DNA from: an uncultured Bacteroidia bacterium
Lineage (GTDB): Bacteria > Bacteroidota > Bacteroidia > Bacteroidales > UBA932
Length of the DNA stretch: 64,000 bases
Reading direction: 5' to 3'
NCBI GenBank assembly: GCA_902778105.1
Contig: CACYWN010000021.1
Span: forward strand, 17,339 to 81,338
Every line of letters begins with the position of its first letter. The stretch's first letter is position 1. A program made the position numbers and the translations under genes. The notes below the pieces were generated by a model. That model was given only the letters and a program-made list of their open reading frames with translations, did no database searches and had not been told where the DNA came from. This document shows positions 49,456 through 59,072 of the stretch, one piece after another.

Positions 49456-49487
49456 AAAAAACAAGCCAGCCCTTAGGGACCGGCTTG
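49456..49487 (-). terminator. V-ATPase operon terminator
   Basis: On the minus strand CAAGCCGGTCC pairs with GGGCTGGCTTG, followed by TTTTTT, 17 bp after the K gene stop. Confidence 0.8.
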
Positions 49488-49504
49488 AAGGGGGCGGGCT
49501 GGAT

Positions 49505-49838
<334 letters not shown>

Positions 49839-49860
49839 AATTTGTTGATTTTTATTTTGT

Positions 49861-51642
49861 TTATTGTTTCTTTAGCGGGTTATAGTTTCGGCCGGCGGCC
49901 TCGTATCCGGAATTCTTGAAGAACTCCAGGAAGTTCAGTCGCAGCGGGTGTACGAAGGCGCCGAGGGCGGCCATCGCGATGTTGAGGGTATGTCCCACGA
50001 GGACGATGAGGATGAAAGGGATCCACATGACGAGGTTGCTTCCGTCGCCGAGGATCATGCCGCCGATGTCGTTGAAGGCCTTGCCCAGCATGCTGCCGGC
50101 GAGACCCAGGGCGTACAGGCGCAGGTAACTCAGCACGTCGCCCAGCAGGCCGGTCACCGTGTTGTAGGTTTCCCAGAGGCCGGATCCGATGTTGATGAGC
50201 GGATTGCGGTGCAGGTCGTTCAGCAGGAAGATGCCCGCCGCGGAGACGACGCCCAGGGCGATGATGACCCACTTCGTGATGTCCTTGTCCAGCACGCCGA
50301 TGAGGGCGAGGGCGCCGACGGCCGTGCCGCCGACGATCAGCAACGTCCAGCCCCAGGTGCCCAGGGAATTGGCAAATCCCTTGACCTTGGTCTCGTTGTA
50401 AGTCTTGACGACCATGGCGAGGCACAGGTGGACGATACCCACGATGAGGGCGAGGACCATGGTCCCGTCATAGCCGGCGATCTTCGACGGCAGGAACGGG
50501 AAGCCCTGGAAGATGCTCCACTCGGCGATGTCCATCGAGAAGAAGGTATGGAACAGGAAACCGATGACGGTCGTGCCGATACCGAGGGTAACCACGAGCG
50601 GCGCATAGTCTTTGAAACTGTCCACCTTCTTGAGCAGCAGGCCGATGATGATGAGGATAAGTCCATAACCGGCGTCGCCCATGCAGAAGGCGAAGAACAG
50701 CAGGAAGAAGACGGCGATGAAAGGCGTGGGGTCGAATCCGTTGTAGGCCGGACGGCCGTACATGTCGGTGAGGACCTCGAACATCTTCACGAACTTGTTG
50801 TTGCGGAAGCTGATGGGCGGATTGTCCTCCACCACGGCCGCATCCTTGAAGTAGTATTCGCCGGTCGCGTCCAGGGCCTTGGTCACGGCCTCTTCATCCT
50901 CCGCGGGCGCATAGCCCACGAGGGTGACGAGCGTATTCTCCGCGGCGGGGACGGCGGCCTGGGAAGCGAGATACAGGTCCAGGTCGGAGAGATTCCGCCG
51001 GGCCGCGTTCTCGATCTTTCCGCGCACGTCCTTCACGCCGGCGAGGACCGCCTTCTCCCGGTCGATATTGGCCTGGAGGGTGGCGATGCGGGCCTGGATG
51101 TCGGTGACGCTGGCCTTGGGGCCGCGCTTGAGGGCGTCCGGAAGCGGGTCTTCGCCCGCAACGACGTAATAGACCTTCCCGTCCAGCTCATTGACGACCG
51201 AGAGGGCGTACTGGTCGGCCCATTCGGCCTTGAAGGCCTTGGCGGGGGTGATGTGGAAATGGACCGGGATTCCGGCGTCTTCCACCGCACGGAGCTTGTC
51301 GCGGTCATACTCGCCCCAGGGCGCGCTTGCGGCGGCTTCCTTTTCGGCGGCCTTGAGCGCTTCCTCGAGCTCGGAGAGTTGGTCCAGGGCGGCTTTCGCC
51401 GTCTGTTCCGGGTCGCCGGAAACGGCGGTATGGGCAAGCCCTTCCGGAATCTCCACCTTGTCCAGGGACTGCAGCAGGTCGTGCTTCCGCTGCGCTTCGG
51501 CGAGGATGGCGGCGGACTTGTCGTCCATCGGCTTCACGCTGCGGGTGATGTCCACGAGGCCGATTTCCTGGAGCTTCTCCAGGAGGCCTTCCTGATCCCC
51601 CTTCAGGAGGATGAAGGAGTATTTGGTCATCGGGGCAATCAT
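49861..51642 (-). CDS. ntpI: V-type ATPase subunit I
   Basis: The membrane stator subunit that carries ions past the K ring. The 593-residue protein has a cytoplasmic N-terminal half with coiled coils (LDQLSELEEALKAAEKEAA) and a C-terminal half with about seven helices, including FFAFCMGDAGYGL, FQGFPFLPSKIAGYDG and the conserved SYLRLYALGLAGSML with its essential Arg. The ATG overlaps the end of subunit D by 4 bp. Confidence 0.93.
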   Translation of the reverse strand: MIAPMTKYSFILLKGDQEGLLEKLQEIGLVDITRSVKPMDDKSAAILAEAQRKHDLLQSLDKVEIPEGLAHTAVSGDPEQTAKAALDQLSELEEALKAAEKEAAASAPWGEYDRDKLRAVEDAGIPVHFHITPAKAFKAEWADQYALSVVNELDGKVYYVVAGEDPLPDALKRGPKASVTDIQARIATLQANIDREKAVLAGVKDVRGKIENAARRNLSDLDLYLASQAAVPAAENTLVTLVGYAPAEDEEAVTKALDATGEYYFKDAAVVEDNPPISFRNNKFVKMFEVLTDMYGRPAYNGFDPTPFIAVFFLLFFAFCMGDAGYGLILIIIGLLLKKVDSFKDYAPLVVTLGIGTTVIGFLFHTFFSMDIAEWSIFQGFPFLPSKIAGYDGTMVLALIVGIVHLCLAMVVKTYNETKVKGFANSLGTWGWTLLIVGGTAVGALALIGVLDKDITKWVIIALGVVSAAGIFLLNDLHRNPLINIGSGLWETYNTVTGLLGDVLSYLRLYALGLAGSMLGKAFNDIGGMILGDGSNLVMWIPFILIVLVGHTLNIAMAALGAFVHPLRLNFLEFFKNSGYEAAGRNYNPLKKQ

Positions 51643-52256
51643 GACACCGAGGCCTCCTCCTCCTCTTCCTCCGCCGCGTGGCGCTGCTTGACGATCTTCT
51701 GGGATGCCTTGGAGAGGTTCTCCTCGTCTTCCATGTACCGCTTGATCTTGCGGATGGCCTCCTGGTAGCCCGGAATCTGGACCTTCTCGTAGAGGTTCAC
51801 CTTCTGGGTGGTCTTCTTCCGCTGGTAGTCCAGGATGCGGGCCTTCTCCTTATAGACCTCCGACTCGATGCCGAGCCGGGAGAGTTCCTTGAGGATGGCG
51901 ACGCCGTCGGCGTACCAGGCGGGTTTGGTGAAGGCGTTGAACGGGCGGATCTCGTACTTGATTTCACCGAGGGCCGGTGTCTTCACGCCCGCGACCTTCG
52001 CCGTATACAGGTCCACGTCGGTGATGGCCACGAGCCCGGGATCGAATTCGTTCCAGAGGGCGGCGAGATAATCGTAACGGTTCAGGGCGGCTTCCAGGTC
52101 GGCAATAAGACGGTCGCTCTCCTCCTTGGCCTTCCGCACCTCCAGGCGCAGGGCGCTCTCCTTGTTCTGAAGCGTAGGGAGCGCCTTCTGCCGGACCTTG
52201 AGCTGCTTGCCCAGTTCGTTCAGCGAGGTTTTATTGTATTGAAACTTGACAGCCAT
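51639..52256 (-). CDS. ntpD: V-type ATPase subunit D
   Basis: The central rotor shaft. The 205-residue protein begins KFQYNKTSLNELGKQLKVRQKALPTLQNKESALRLEV-like, the characteristic long coiled coil, and ends with a second helix IRKIKRYMEDEENLSKASQKIVKQRHA. It overlaps subunit I by 4 bp; the gap to subunit B contains a dispersed repeat. Confidence 0.93.
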   Translation of the reverse strand: MAVKFQYNKTSLNELGKQLKVRQKALPTLQNKESALRLEVRKAKEESDRLIADLEAALNRYDYLAALWNEFDPGLVAITDVDLYTAKVAGVKTPALGEIKYEIRPFNAFTKPAWYADGVAILKELSRLGIESEVYKEKARILDYQRKKTTQKVNLYEKVQIPGYQEAIRKIKRYMEDEENLSKASQKIVKQRHAAEEEEEEASVS

Positions 52257-52267
52257 ATTTCGGTTTT

Positions 52268-52302
52268 AGATTCTTTCGGCTCTGACGGGCCTCAGAATGA
52301 CA
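52268..52302. repeat. Dispersed repeat, copy 4
   Basis: agattctttcggctctgacgg-type sequence ending ctcagaatgacatt, within the V-ATPase operon between the B and D genes. Confidence 0.55.
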
Positions 52303-52303
52303 T

Positions 52304-53623
52304 TCAAGATTTCCAGTATTTGTCGATGAGGGCCTGCTTGATGCCGGTCTCGGCCGGGGAGAAGTACTTCGCGAAGAGCTTCCAGGCGGTGTCCAGCATC
52401 TCGGTGATGGTGATGTTGACGTCGATGGCGAGGAGTTCGCGGGCGTAGTCCTTCGCATAGGAGAGGCAGCGGAGGTCGTAGTCCGACAGGTCGAAACCGT
52501 TCTCCAGCTTGGTCTTCGCGTTCTGCGCATCGGCATACAGGCGGACGGAGGCGTTCATGACCTGGGAGTGGTCCTCGCGGGTCTTCTTGTTCTGCACCAG
52601 CTGTTTGAGTCGGCTCAGGGACCGGAACGGGTCGATGATGACCTTGCCGGTGTCGGAATCGGCACGCAGGAACAGCTGGCCTTCGGTGATGTAGCCGGTG
52701 TTGTCCGGGATGGCGTGGGTGATGTCGCCGTCGTTCAGGGTGGTCACCGCGATGATGGTGATGGAACCTTCGGTCGGGAGCTGCACGGCCTTCTCGTAGA
52801 TCTTGGCGAGGTCGGAGTACAGGGAGCCCGGCATGGAGTCCTTGGACGGAATCTGGTCCATACGGTTGGACACGATCGAGAGGGCGTCCGCGTACAGGGT
52901 CATGTCGGTCAGGAGCACCAGGACCTTCTCATTCTTGTCCACAGCGAAGTACTCGGCGGCCGTCAGGGCCATGTCCGGCACCAGGAGGCGCTCCACCGGG
53001 GGATTCTCCGTCGTGTTGATGAAGCAGATGATCTTGTCCAGCGCGCCGGCGGCCTCGAAGGAATGCCGGAAGAACAGGTAGTCGTCGTTGGAGAGGCCCA
53101 TGCCGCCGAGGATGATCTTGTCCACGTCGGCGCGGAGGGCCACATCGGCCATCACCTGGTTGTAGGGCTGGTCCGGGTCGGCGAAGAACGGAATCTTCTG
53201 GCCGGACACGAGGGTATTGTTCAGGTCGATGCCGGCGATGCCGGTCGGGATGAGCTGGGAGGGCTGGCGGCGCTTGTACGGGTTCACGGACGGACCGCCG
53301 ATCTGGCGCTCCTCGCCTTCGATCTCGGGACCGCCGTCGATCGGATGGCCGTAGGCGTCGAAGAAACGTCCGGCAAGCTGGTCGGAGACCTTGAGGGTGG
53401 GCGGTTCGCCGAGGAAGGTTACCTCGGCGTTCGTGGGGACGCCTTCGGTGCCGGAGAAGATCTGGAGGGTCACGACGTCGCCCTTGACGCGCACGACCTG
53501 GGCGAGTTTGCCGGCCACCACGGCCAGCTCGTCGTTGGAGACGCCCTTCGCACGGAGCGAGACCGTCGCCTTGGTGATGGCTTCCAGCTGGGTATAGACT
53601 CTTTGGTATGCTTTCGTTGCCAT
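52304..53623 (-). CDS. ntpB: V-type ATPase subunit B
   Basis: The non-catalytic nucleotide-binding-fold subunit of the V1 head. The 439-residue protein lacks a P-loop and has the family GIDLNNTLVSGQKIPFF, NTTENPPVERLLVPDMALT, LVLLTDMTLYADAL and PGSLYSDLAKIYEKA blocks. It is 4 bp downstream of subunit A. Confidence 0.96.
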   Translation of the reverse strand: MATKAYQRVYTQLEAITKATVSLRAKGVSNDELAVVAGKLAQVVRVKGDVVTLQIFSGTEGVPTNAEVTFLGEPPTLKVSDQLAGRFFDAYGHPIDGGPEIEGEERQIGGPSVNPYKRRQPSQLIPTGIAGIDLNNTLVSGQKIPFFADPDQPYNQVMADVALRADVDKIILGGMGLSNDDYLFFRHSFEAAGALDKIICFINTTENPPVERLLVPDMALTAAEYFAVDKNEKVLVLLTDMTLYADALSIVSNRMDQIPSKDSMPGSLYSDLAKIYEKAVQLPTEGSITIIAVTTLNDGDITHAIPDNTGYITEGQLFLRADSDTGKVIIDPFRSLSRLKQLVQNKKTREDHSQVMNASVRLYADAQNAKTKLENGFDLSDYDLRCLSYAKDYARELLAIDVNITITEMLDTAWKLFAKYFSPAETGIKQALIDKYWKS

Positions 53624-53627
53624 ATGC

Positions 53628-55370
53628 TTATGCGATCATTTTGTCCACGGTTTCACGGTAGGCGGCGAAGGTCTCGCTCTGGAACTCGGAGTAGTTCATC
53701 TGGCGGAGCGTATTGATGAGGTCCTTGAAGAAGGCGCGGCACTTCTCGAAGTCCTCGAACTCGTAATCCTTGCTGCAGATTCCCAGCACGAGGTCCAGCA
53801 TGTAACGCTGGCGCTCGATCGGGCACAGGGCGTCGATGGCGTCGAACGCATCCTGCTGCAGGATGACGAAGTCCACGAGCTCGGACTTCCAGAAATTCAC
53901 GTGGTAGCTCATCGGCACGCCGTCGTCGCCGAGGATGTTGATCTGCTCGCTGGCTTCCTTGCCGCGGCGGATGAGGTTCTTCGCGGTGCGGACCTTCTCC
54001 ACCCAGCCGGGCTCGACGGTCCGGTCCAGGTATTCGGCGATTTCCGGATACTCCAGGTACTTGGAGTAGGAATCCAGCGGGGAGACGGCCGGGTAGCGCT
54101 TCTGGTCGGCGCGGTTCTGCTCGAGGGCATAGAAGCAGCGGGCTGCCTTCTTCGTGGACTCGGTCACGGGTTCCTTGAGGTTGCCGCCGGCGGGGGAGAC
54201 CGTCCCGATGAAGGTGACGGCGCCGCGCTCGCCGTTGTTCAGGATGACCATGCCGGCGCGGGAGTAGAAGTTGGAGATGATGGAGGAGAGGTCCACCGGG
54301 AACGCGTCGGCGCCCGGGAGTTCTTCCATACGGTTACTCATCTCACGGAGGGCCTGGGCCCAGCGGGAGGTGGAGTCCGCGAGCAGGAGGCACTTCAGGC
54401 CCATCGCCCGGTAGTACTCGCAGATGGTCATCGCGGTGTAGACGGAGGCCTCACGCGCGGCGACCGGCATGTTGGAGGTGTTGCAGATGATGGTGGTACG
54501 CTCCATCAGGTGACGGCCGGTGTGCGGGTCGATGAGCTCCGGGAATTCGGTGAAGATTTCCACGACCTCGTTGGCGCGCTCGCCGCAGGCCGCCATCACG
54601 ATGACGTCGGCGTCGCCCTGCTTGGCGATGGCGTGCTGGAGGACGGTCTTGCCGCAGCCGAACGGTCCGGGGATGAAGCCGGTGCCGCCTTCGGCGATGG
54701 GGTTCAGGGTGTCGATCACCCGGACGCCCGTCTCCATGATGCGGTCGGGACGCGGCTTCTCGCGGTAACCCTTGACGGCCACCTTGACGGGCCATTTCTG
54801 GGTCATCGTGACATTGACGTCTTCTCCCTCGGCGTTGGTGAGGACGGCGATGACGGTGTCCACGTTGTAGGAGCCTTCCGGTTTGACGGATTTCACGGTG
54901 TAATCGCCCTTGAAGGCGAACGGGACCATGATCTTGTGGGGCAGCCAGCCTTCCTTGACCTCGCCCAGCCAGTCGGCAGCGACGACCTTGTCACCGGGCT
55001 TGGCGATGGGGGTGAAGTCCCAAAGCTTTTCACGGTCCAGGGGGTCGGTGTACTCGCCGCGCTGCAGGAAGACGTCCTGCATGGTGGTGAGATCGTTCTG
55101 CAAGCCGTCATAGACGCTGGACAGCAGGCCGGGACCCAGGGTGATCTCCAGCATCCGGCCTTCGAACTCCACCTTGTCGCCGCCCTTGAGGCCGCGGGTG
55201 CTCTCGAACACCTGCACGGAGGCGTTTTTCCCGTTCACCTTGATTACCTCGGCCATCATCTTGACGCCGCCCAGGTCGATGTAGCAGATCTCGTTCTCGG
55301 CCACCGGTCCGTCCACCAGGACGGTAACCAGGTTCGAGACGATCCCCGTAACAATACCTGTAGTTTTCAT
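53628..55370 (-). CDS. ntpA: V-type ATPase catalytic subunit A
   Basis: Hydrolyses or makes ATP. The 580-residue protein has the P-loop GPFGCGKT at residues 235-242, the GER motif MAACGERANEVVEIFTEFPEL, the V-type insertion domain between about residues 115 and 200, and LLADSTSRWAQALREMSNR. Whether the complex pumps H+ or Na+ cannot be told without the K rotor helix that is missing here. Confidence 0.97.
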   Translation of the reverse strand: MKTTGIVTGIVSNLVTVLVDGPVAENEICYIDLGGVKMMAEVIKVNGKNASVQVFESTRGLKGGDKVEFEGRMLEITLGPGLLSSVYDGLQNDLTTMQDVFLQRGEYTDPLDREKLWDFTPIAKPGDKVVAADWLGEVKEGWLPHKIMVPFAFKGDYTVKSVKPEGSYNVDTVIAVLTNAEGEDVNVTMTQKWPVKVAVKGYREKPRPDRIMETGVRVIDTLNPIAEGGTGFIPGPFGCGKTVLQHAIAKQGDADVIVMAACGERANEVVEIFTEFPELIDPHTGRHLMERTTIICNTSNMPVAAREASVYTAMTICEYYRAMGLKCLLLADSTSRWAQALREMSNRMEELPGADAFPVDLSSIISNFYSRAGMVILNNGERGAVTFIGTVSPAGGNLKEPVTESTKKAARCFYALEQNRADQKRYPAVSPLDSYSKYLEYPEIAEYLDRTVEPGWVEKVRTAKNLIRRGKEASEQINILGDDGVPMSYHVNFWKSELVDFVILQQDAFDAIDALCPIERQRYMLDLVLGICSKDYEFEDFEKCRAFFKDLINTLRQMNYSEFQSETFAAYRETVDKMIA

Positions 55371-55389
55371 TGATTCTATCTTTAATTGT

Positions 55390-56034
55390 TTATTGTTCAG
55401 TGTAATTGACTCCCTTGAAGGTGCCGCGGACCTCCTTGACGAGGCGGCGGAACTGCTCGCGGCCCACTTCCTCGTCCAGCGCCAGCCAGCGGTTCACGAT
55501 GTGCAGCTTGGCGATGTAGGCGAGGACGGCCTCGATGTCGAAGTAGTGGAAGACGGACAGGCTGTCCACCTTCTCCCAGAGGATGTCGTCCAGGCCCTTC
55601 TCCCGCGTAACGAGGTCCTCGCCGGAGAGGATGGCATCGACCTTCAGGGCCTCCTCGAACTCGCCGCCGGTGAAGCGGAAACCGTCGATGTCCACGTCGG
55701 CGGCGTCGGGATCCTCGCCCGTCATGACGTCCATGTCCGGCTCCCGGCCCAGCTGGGCGTTCAGGTAGCGGACCTTGGCGTTGCGGAGGTTGAGGTCGAA
55801 CCGGAAGTACTCGCGGAGGAAGCGGTTGCGGCTGCGGAGCGCCTCGGCGTAGAAGTCCGGGGTGAGCTCCTTGTCGCTGAATCCCTTGAGGAGGAAGTCC
55901 ACGAGGGCGGCGTCCTTTTCGTCCAGGTCCCGCTTGATCTCGGCGATGACGGAGTTGAATCCGCCGCCGTCCGCGTACTTGAAGTCCGCGGTCAGGAACG
56001 GGAGACTGGCGATGATATACTCGTAATTGCTCAT
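55390..56034 (-). CDS. V-type ATPase-associated DUF2764 protein
   Basis: A 214-residue protein starting MSNYEYIIASLPFL, found at this operon position in Bacteroidetes, where it replaces or acts like subunit C, the link between stalk and membrane. It is mostly helical and acidic; a family mark is RNRFLREYFRFDLNLRNAKVRYLNAQ. Between subunits E and A, with 4- and 19-bp gaps. Confidence 0.88.
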   Translation of the reverse strand: MSNYEYIIASLPFLTADFKYADGGGFNSVIAEIKRDLDEKDAALVDFLLKGFSDKELTPDFYAEALRSRNRFLREYFRFDLNLRNAKVRYLNAQLGREPDMDVMTGEDPDAADVDIDGFRFTGGEFEEALKVDAILSGEDLVTREKGLDDILWEKVDSLSVFHYFDIEAVLAYIAKLHIVNRWLALDEEVGREQFRRLVKEVRGTFKGVNYTEQ

Positions 56035-56038
56035 GCCT

Positions 56039-56641
56039 TTACCCGAACAGGAGCTTCTTCGTCGCAGGCCGGAGGTAACCGCCGATGAGGTCCTTGAAGG
56101 TCTCGTCGGTCAGGCTCACGAAATAACCGCCGTCCTTGGGGCCGATCTTGAATCCGCCCGTGACTTTCTTGGAGAAGGAGGCGTCCACGCCCTTGCCGAT
56201 GATCTTGCCGAGCTCGCTCCTCACGAACGGCTCCAGACCGGCCTTGAGGGATTCGGGAAGGACGAGGGCGAGGTCCGCCGGCTCTTCGGCGGAGAACTTC
56301 TGCGCCACGGCGGTGATGATGCCCTTGACATATTCCTCGCTGGTGAGGGCCTTCTCGACGGCCGTGTCGGCCATCTTGGTGACGATGAGGTTCTCAATGT
56401 CGGAGCGGGTGGCCTGGACGGACTGTCCGGCGGCCATCTTCACGTCGCCCTCCACCTTGACCTTGTAGTCGTCGGCCTCCTTGCGGGCCCGCGCGAGGAT
56501 GGCCTCAGCTTCCTCCCGGGCTTTTTTTACGATATCTTCCGCTTCGGAGAGGGCCTTCTGGAGAACGGCTTCCCCTTCCTGTTTTCCCTTCGCGAGGCCT
56601 TCGTCATAGAGCCTCTGGGTGAGTTCCTGGAGTTTGTCCAT
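56039..56641 (-). CDS. ntpE: V-type ATPase subunit E
   Basis: Peripheral stalk subunit. The 200-residue protein has an N-terminal coiled coil (VLQKALSEAEDIVKKAREEAEAILARARKEAD) in which the middle is Ala/Glu/Lys-rich, and a globular C-terminal domain ending LRPATKKLLFG. It is the first gene of the seven-gene V-ATPase operon. Confidence 0.9.
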   Translation of the reverse strand: MDKLQELTQRLYDEGLAKGKQEGEAVLQKALSEAEDIVKKAREEAEAILARARKEADDYKVKVEGDVKMAAGQSVQATRSDIENLIVTKMADTAVEKALTSEEYVKGIITAVAQKFSAEEPADLALVLPESLKAGLEPFVRSELGKIIGKGVDASFSKKVTGGFKIGPKDGGYFVSLTDETFKDLIGGYLRPATKKLLFG

Positions 56642-56680
56642 ATTGAGTCGGTATTTGTTATTAGTCTGGCTATATTTTCA

Positions 56681-56688
56681 CAAATATA
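56681..56688 (-). promoter_or_regulatory. V-ATPase operon -7 box
   Basis: TATATTTG on the minus strand, giving a leader of about 33 nt before subunit E. Confidence 0.5.
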
Positions 56689-56765
56689 AAAAAATAATGG
56701 CCAAAACTCAAGGTCGTGGCCAAAAAACGGAGCATATTGACAAATAATGGAGCCGGTCGGAACAA

Positions 56766-58043
56766 TCAGAAGAGATAGGTGGTGGCCATCGAGACCGTCA
56801 GGTCCGCGAGTTGCGGGTTGAAACCCTTGCCCACCTCCAGGGAAAGGATGAAGTTCGTGTTCATATGGACCTTGCCTCCGATGCCGGCGCTGCAGTGGAT
56901 TCTTTCCGTCGCGTCCTGCCAGAGCTGGTTGCCGTCCATCAGGGAACCGAGTTTCCGGTGCTCGTCGCCCCGGAATTCCCGGGTGATGGCGGCCACGTCG
57001 AAGAAGGGGTTCACGACGAAGTCGAAATGCTGATTGAACAGATTGAACTGCAGGACTTTGGCCCGGAGCTCGAAATTGCCCCAGGCATAGCCCGCGGCCA
57101 TCAGGCGGTTGTACTTGTAGCCCCGGACGGTGTAGCGGCTCCCGAGCCCTTCATACTCCTCGTACTGGTAGATGAGGTTGGAGATTTCGTTTAGGTTGTA
57201 CCAGGGCATCTCCCCGGCGAACTGGTGCTGGAGGCCCAGGTGGTAGGCAAAGGTCAGGCGGCCGAAAACGATCGGGACGAAGTGGCGGAAATGGGCCACC
57301 AGCTGGGCATAGTGGTATTTCTTGTGCGAAAGGTCCGCGACGCCGTTCACGTACAGTTCGCCGTAGATTCCTTTGTTCGGCACCCATTCCACATCCCGGC
57401 TGTCGTAGGTCAGGCCCACGCGACCTTCCAGGCTGGTCCCGCCCAGGGCTTCGTCGGGCCGGATCAAGCCGGAACGCCGGTAGTCCCGGTACAGCGTTTC
57501 CCCGTCGTCGTAGTTCTTGAGGTCGAAATCCGAGATATAGATGCTCCTCAGGAGTGTGCCGGCCATCCAGTTCAGTTTCCCGCGGATGGGTTTCTGGAGG
57601 GTCGCCACCGCGCGGAGTACCCGCCGGTGATCCGTGTAAAAGGCCTTGCGGGTGTCAGCATTGAGGTCCAGCTCCGGGAAGTAGGGGGAATGGAGGCCGT
57701 TGAACCCGTAGAAATTGTTCATCGACGCATCCCGGTAGGTGAGCGACCCCGTCACCCGGGCGCCCCGGACCAGCGTCTTGGAATCGAACAGTCCGTGCAG
57801 GTACCAGGAGCCTTTCGTGGCCCAGGCCCCGCTCACCGCGATATGATGCTGGAAATTCGGATAATCCGTCCCGTCCCCATAGTAGAAGAAATCGCAGAAC
57901 GCGCCCAAGTTCAACCCGATGTCCGAGTTGTAACTCACATCGGGGAACGGAGTGAACACCCAACCCGTCTTGGGCTCTTCCTGCGCTGCGGCCGTGAGGG
58001 CGGTCAGCGCGGCGGCCAGGGAAACGATCATATACTTTTTCAT
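56766..58043 (-). CDS. Omp85-superfamily outer-membrane barrel protein
   Basis: A 425-residue exported protein (signal MKKYMIVSLAAALTALTAAAQ) without POTRA domains, composed of beta strands throughout. The motif TVRGYKYNRL matches the conserved VRGF/Y loop of BamA-type barrels, and the protein ends in a C-terminal aromatic residue (STTYLF-like). This points to the BamA/TamA-related surface-antigen family rather than a porin; the substrate is unknown. It is a single gene with its own promoter. Confidence 0.8.
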   Translation of the reverse strand: MKKYMIVSLAAALTALTAAAQEEPKTGWVFTPFPDVSYNSDIGLNLGAFCDFFYYGDGTDYPNFQHHIAVSGAWATKGSWYLHGLFDSKTLVRGARVTGSLTYRDASMNNFYGFNGLHSPYFPELDLNADTRKAFYTDHRRVLRAVATLQKPIRGKLNWMAGTLLRSIYISDFDLKNYDDGETLYRDYRRSGLIRPDEALGGTSLEGRVGLTYDSRDVEWVPNKGIYGELYVNGVADLSHKKYHYAQLVAHFRHFVPIVFGRLTFAYHLGLQHQFAGEMPWYNLNEISNLIYQYEEYEGLGSRYTVRGYKYNRLMAAGYAWGNFELRAKVLQFNLFNQHFDFVVNPFFDVAAITREFRGDEHRKLGSLMDGNQLWQDATERIHCSAGIGGKVHMNTNFILSLEVGKGFNPQLADLTVSMATTYLF

Positions 58044-58063
58044 CTGTTGTCTTTAATTCGAGA

Positions 58064-58071
58064 CAAAGATA
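58064..58071 (-). promoter_or_regulatory. -7 box of the Omp85-like gene
   Basis: TATCTTTG on the minus strand, about 20 bp upstream of the ATG. Confidence 0.55.
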
Positions 58072-58137
58072 ACCATTTCCCGGCAAAAACACATCGGGGG
58101 CCTGCCGGGCCATGCTAATGCCGTGCCCGGCGCTGTC

Positions 58138-58248
58138 GGGGTCAGCACGCCCGCGTGCTGACCCCTCCGAAAAACAGGAGGGGTTAGCACAGTGCAATTA
58201 TGAAAGCATTGTGAATCAGTGCGTTATAAACCAAAGCGTGCTAACCCC
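58138..58248. repeat. RAYT3-type repeat, 28-14-69 bp
   Basis: A 28-bp perfect-ended palindrome ggggtcagcacgc..gcgtgctgacccc (58138-58165), a 14-bp spacer, and a 69-bp unit ggggttagcac ... gtgctaacccc (58180-58248). The 69-bp unit is, in reverse complement, closely similar to the one at 61508. The spacer forms an inner hairpin CCCCTCC/GGAGGGG with the unit ends. Confidence 0.85.
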
Positions 58249-59059
58249 TAATACTCCAGCAGGAACCCGATGCTCCACGTCCTGTACTCCGGTCCATGCG
58301 GCGCGGTAAAAGCAGGTGTCGGGCTATAACGGAGTGGTTGGGCTTGATGTTGTCCACGAGTTCAATGACATGATTCCCGTTCAAATGGTAGTGGGTACGT
58401 GTGTGGTTGACCAAGTTCCAATGCAGTTCGGCGCCGGCTGATGCCCTCCACGAGAGATTCTTTCCAAACACGAACGTGTACTGCAGCGGCAGAGAGTAGC
58501 GGAGCCTCCGGATGGTAGAGGTCCCCAGCTTCGAGTCACCGGCTGGATAATCAACCCAGGAGAGCATTCCGCTTGTCTGTGATAAGTGTTGTTCGTTATT
58601 CTGGATTTCTGTCATCGCATAACCGACCGTCCACCCCAACGAGAGATAGTGATTCTTCAAGCCGGGATAGTGCCTTAGGCTGAGTATCCCGAGATCCGCG
58701 GAATTCTCCCGCGTTTTCCAATGACCGAACAGATCCTCACCACCTAATACGCCCTCGAAGATCCCTACCTCTTCCATACCGAGTAAGGCGATCTTCCAAT
58801 GGGAAAGATTTTTCTTCCGGGTAAAGGGTGTCTCGAAGTTCAATCGGTCGGAAACCGCTTCCACCTCCGAACCAGCCTTCAAGGAATTCGAATAATGGAA
58901 ATCCGGCTTGTCCGCAGTCCCGTCGATACTGACGGAAAGGCTCCCGGGCGATGAAATCACCTGTACGGAGGAAGGGTTTTCAATGCGCAGGGTGTCTGCC
59001 AATTGGGCTTGAGCAACAGCCGGAATCAGGGCAAGAACCCAGACAATTATTCTTTTCAT
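58241..59059 (-). CDS. Exported beta-rich protein of unknown function, frameshifted near the C terminus
   Basis: A signal peptide (MKRIIVWVLALIPAVAQAQ) is followed by beta-strand-rich sequence (HYSNSLKAGSEVEAVSD, YHLSLGWTVGYAM-like, RLRYSLPLQYTFVFGKN) typical of small outer-membrane proteins. After NIKPNH the listed frame becomes implausible (RRMDRSTGRGASGSC). The other frame reads PLRYSPTPAFTAPHGPEYR and then TWSIGFLLEY with a stop at 58248, an expected barrel end. A missing base in the CCC run at 58340-58342 would explain it. It is the last gene of the sigma-factor cluster. Confidence 0.7.
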   Translation of the reverse strand: MKRIIVWVLALIPAVAQAQLADTLRIENPSSVQVISSPGSLSVSIDGTADKPDFHYSNSLKAGSEVEAVSDRLNFETPFTRKKNLSHWKIALLGMEEVGIFEGVLGGEDLFGHWKTRENSADLGILSLRHYPGLKNHYLSLGWTVGYAMTEIQNNEQHLSQTSGMLSWVDYPAGDSKLGTSTIRRLRYSLPLQYTFVFGKNLSWRASAGAELHWNLVNHTRTHYHLNGNHVIELVDNIKPNHSVIARHLLLPRRMDRSTGRGASGSCWSIRG

Positions 59060-59072
59060 ATGTGATAAGTTG

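Noticed and set aside
58150-58185. Intrinsic terminator (CCCCTCC/GGAGGGG hairpin)
   Set aside because: It is part of the RAYT3 repeat architecture, recurs at 61573-61595, and lacks a T-tract.
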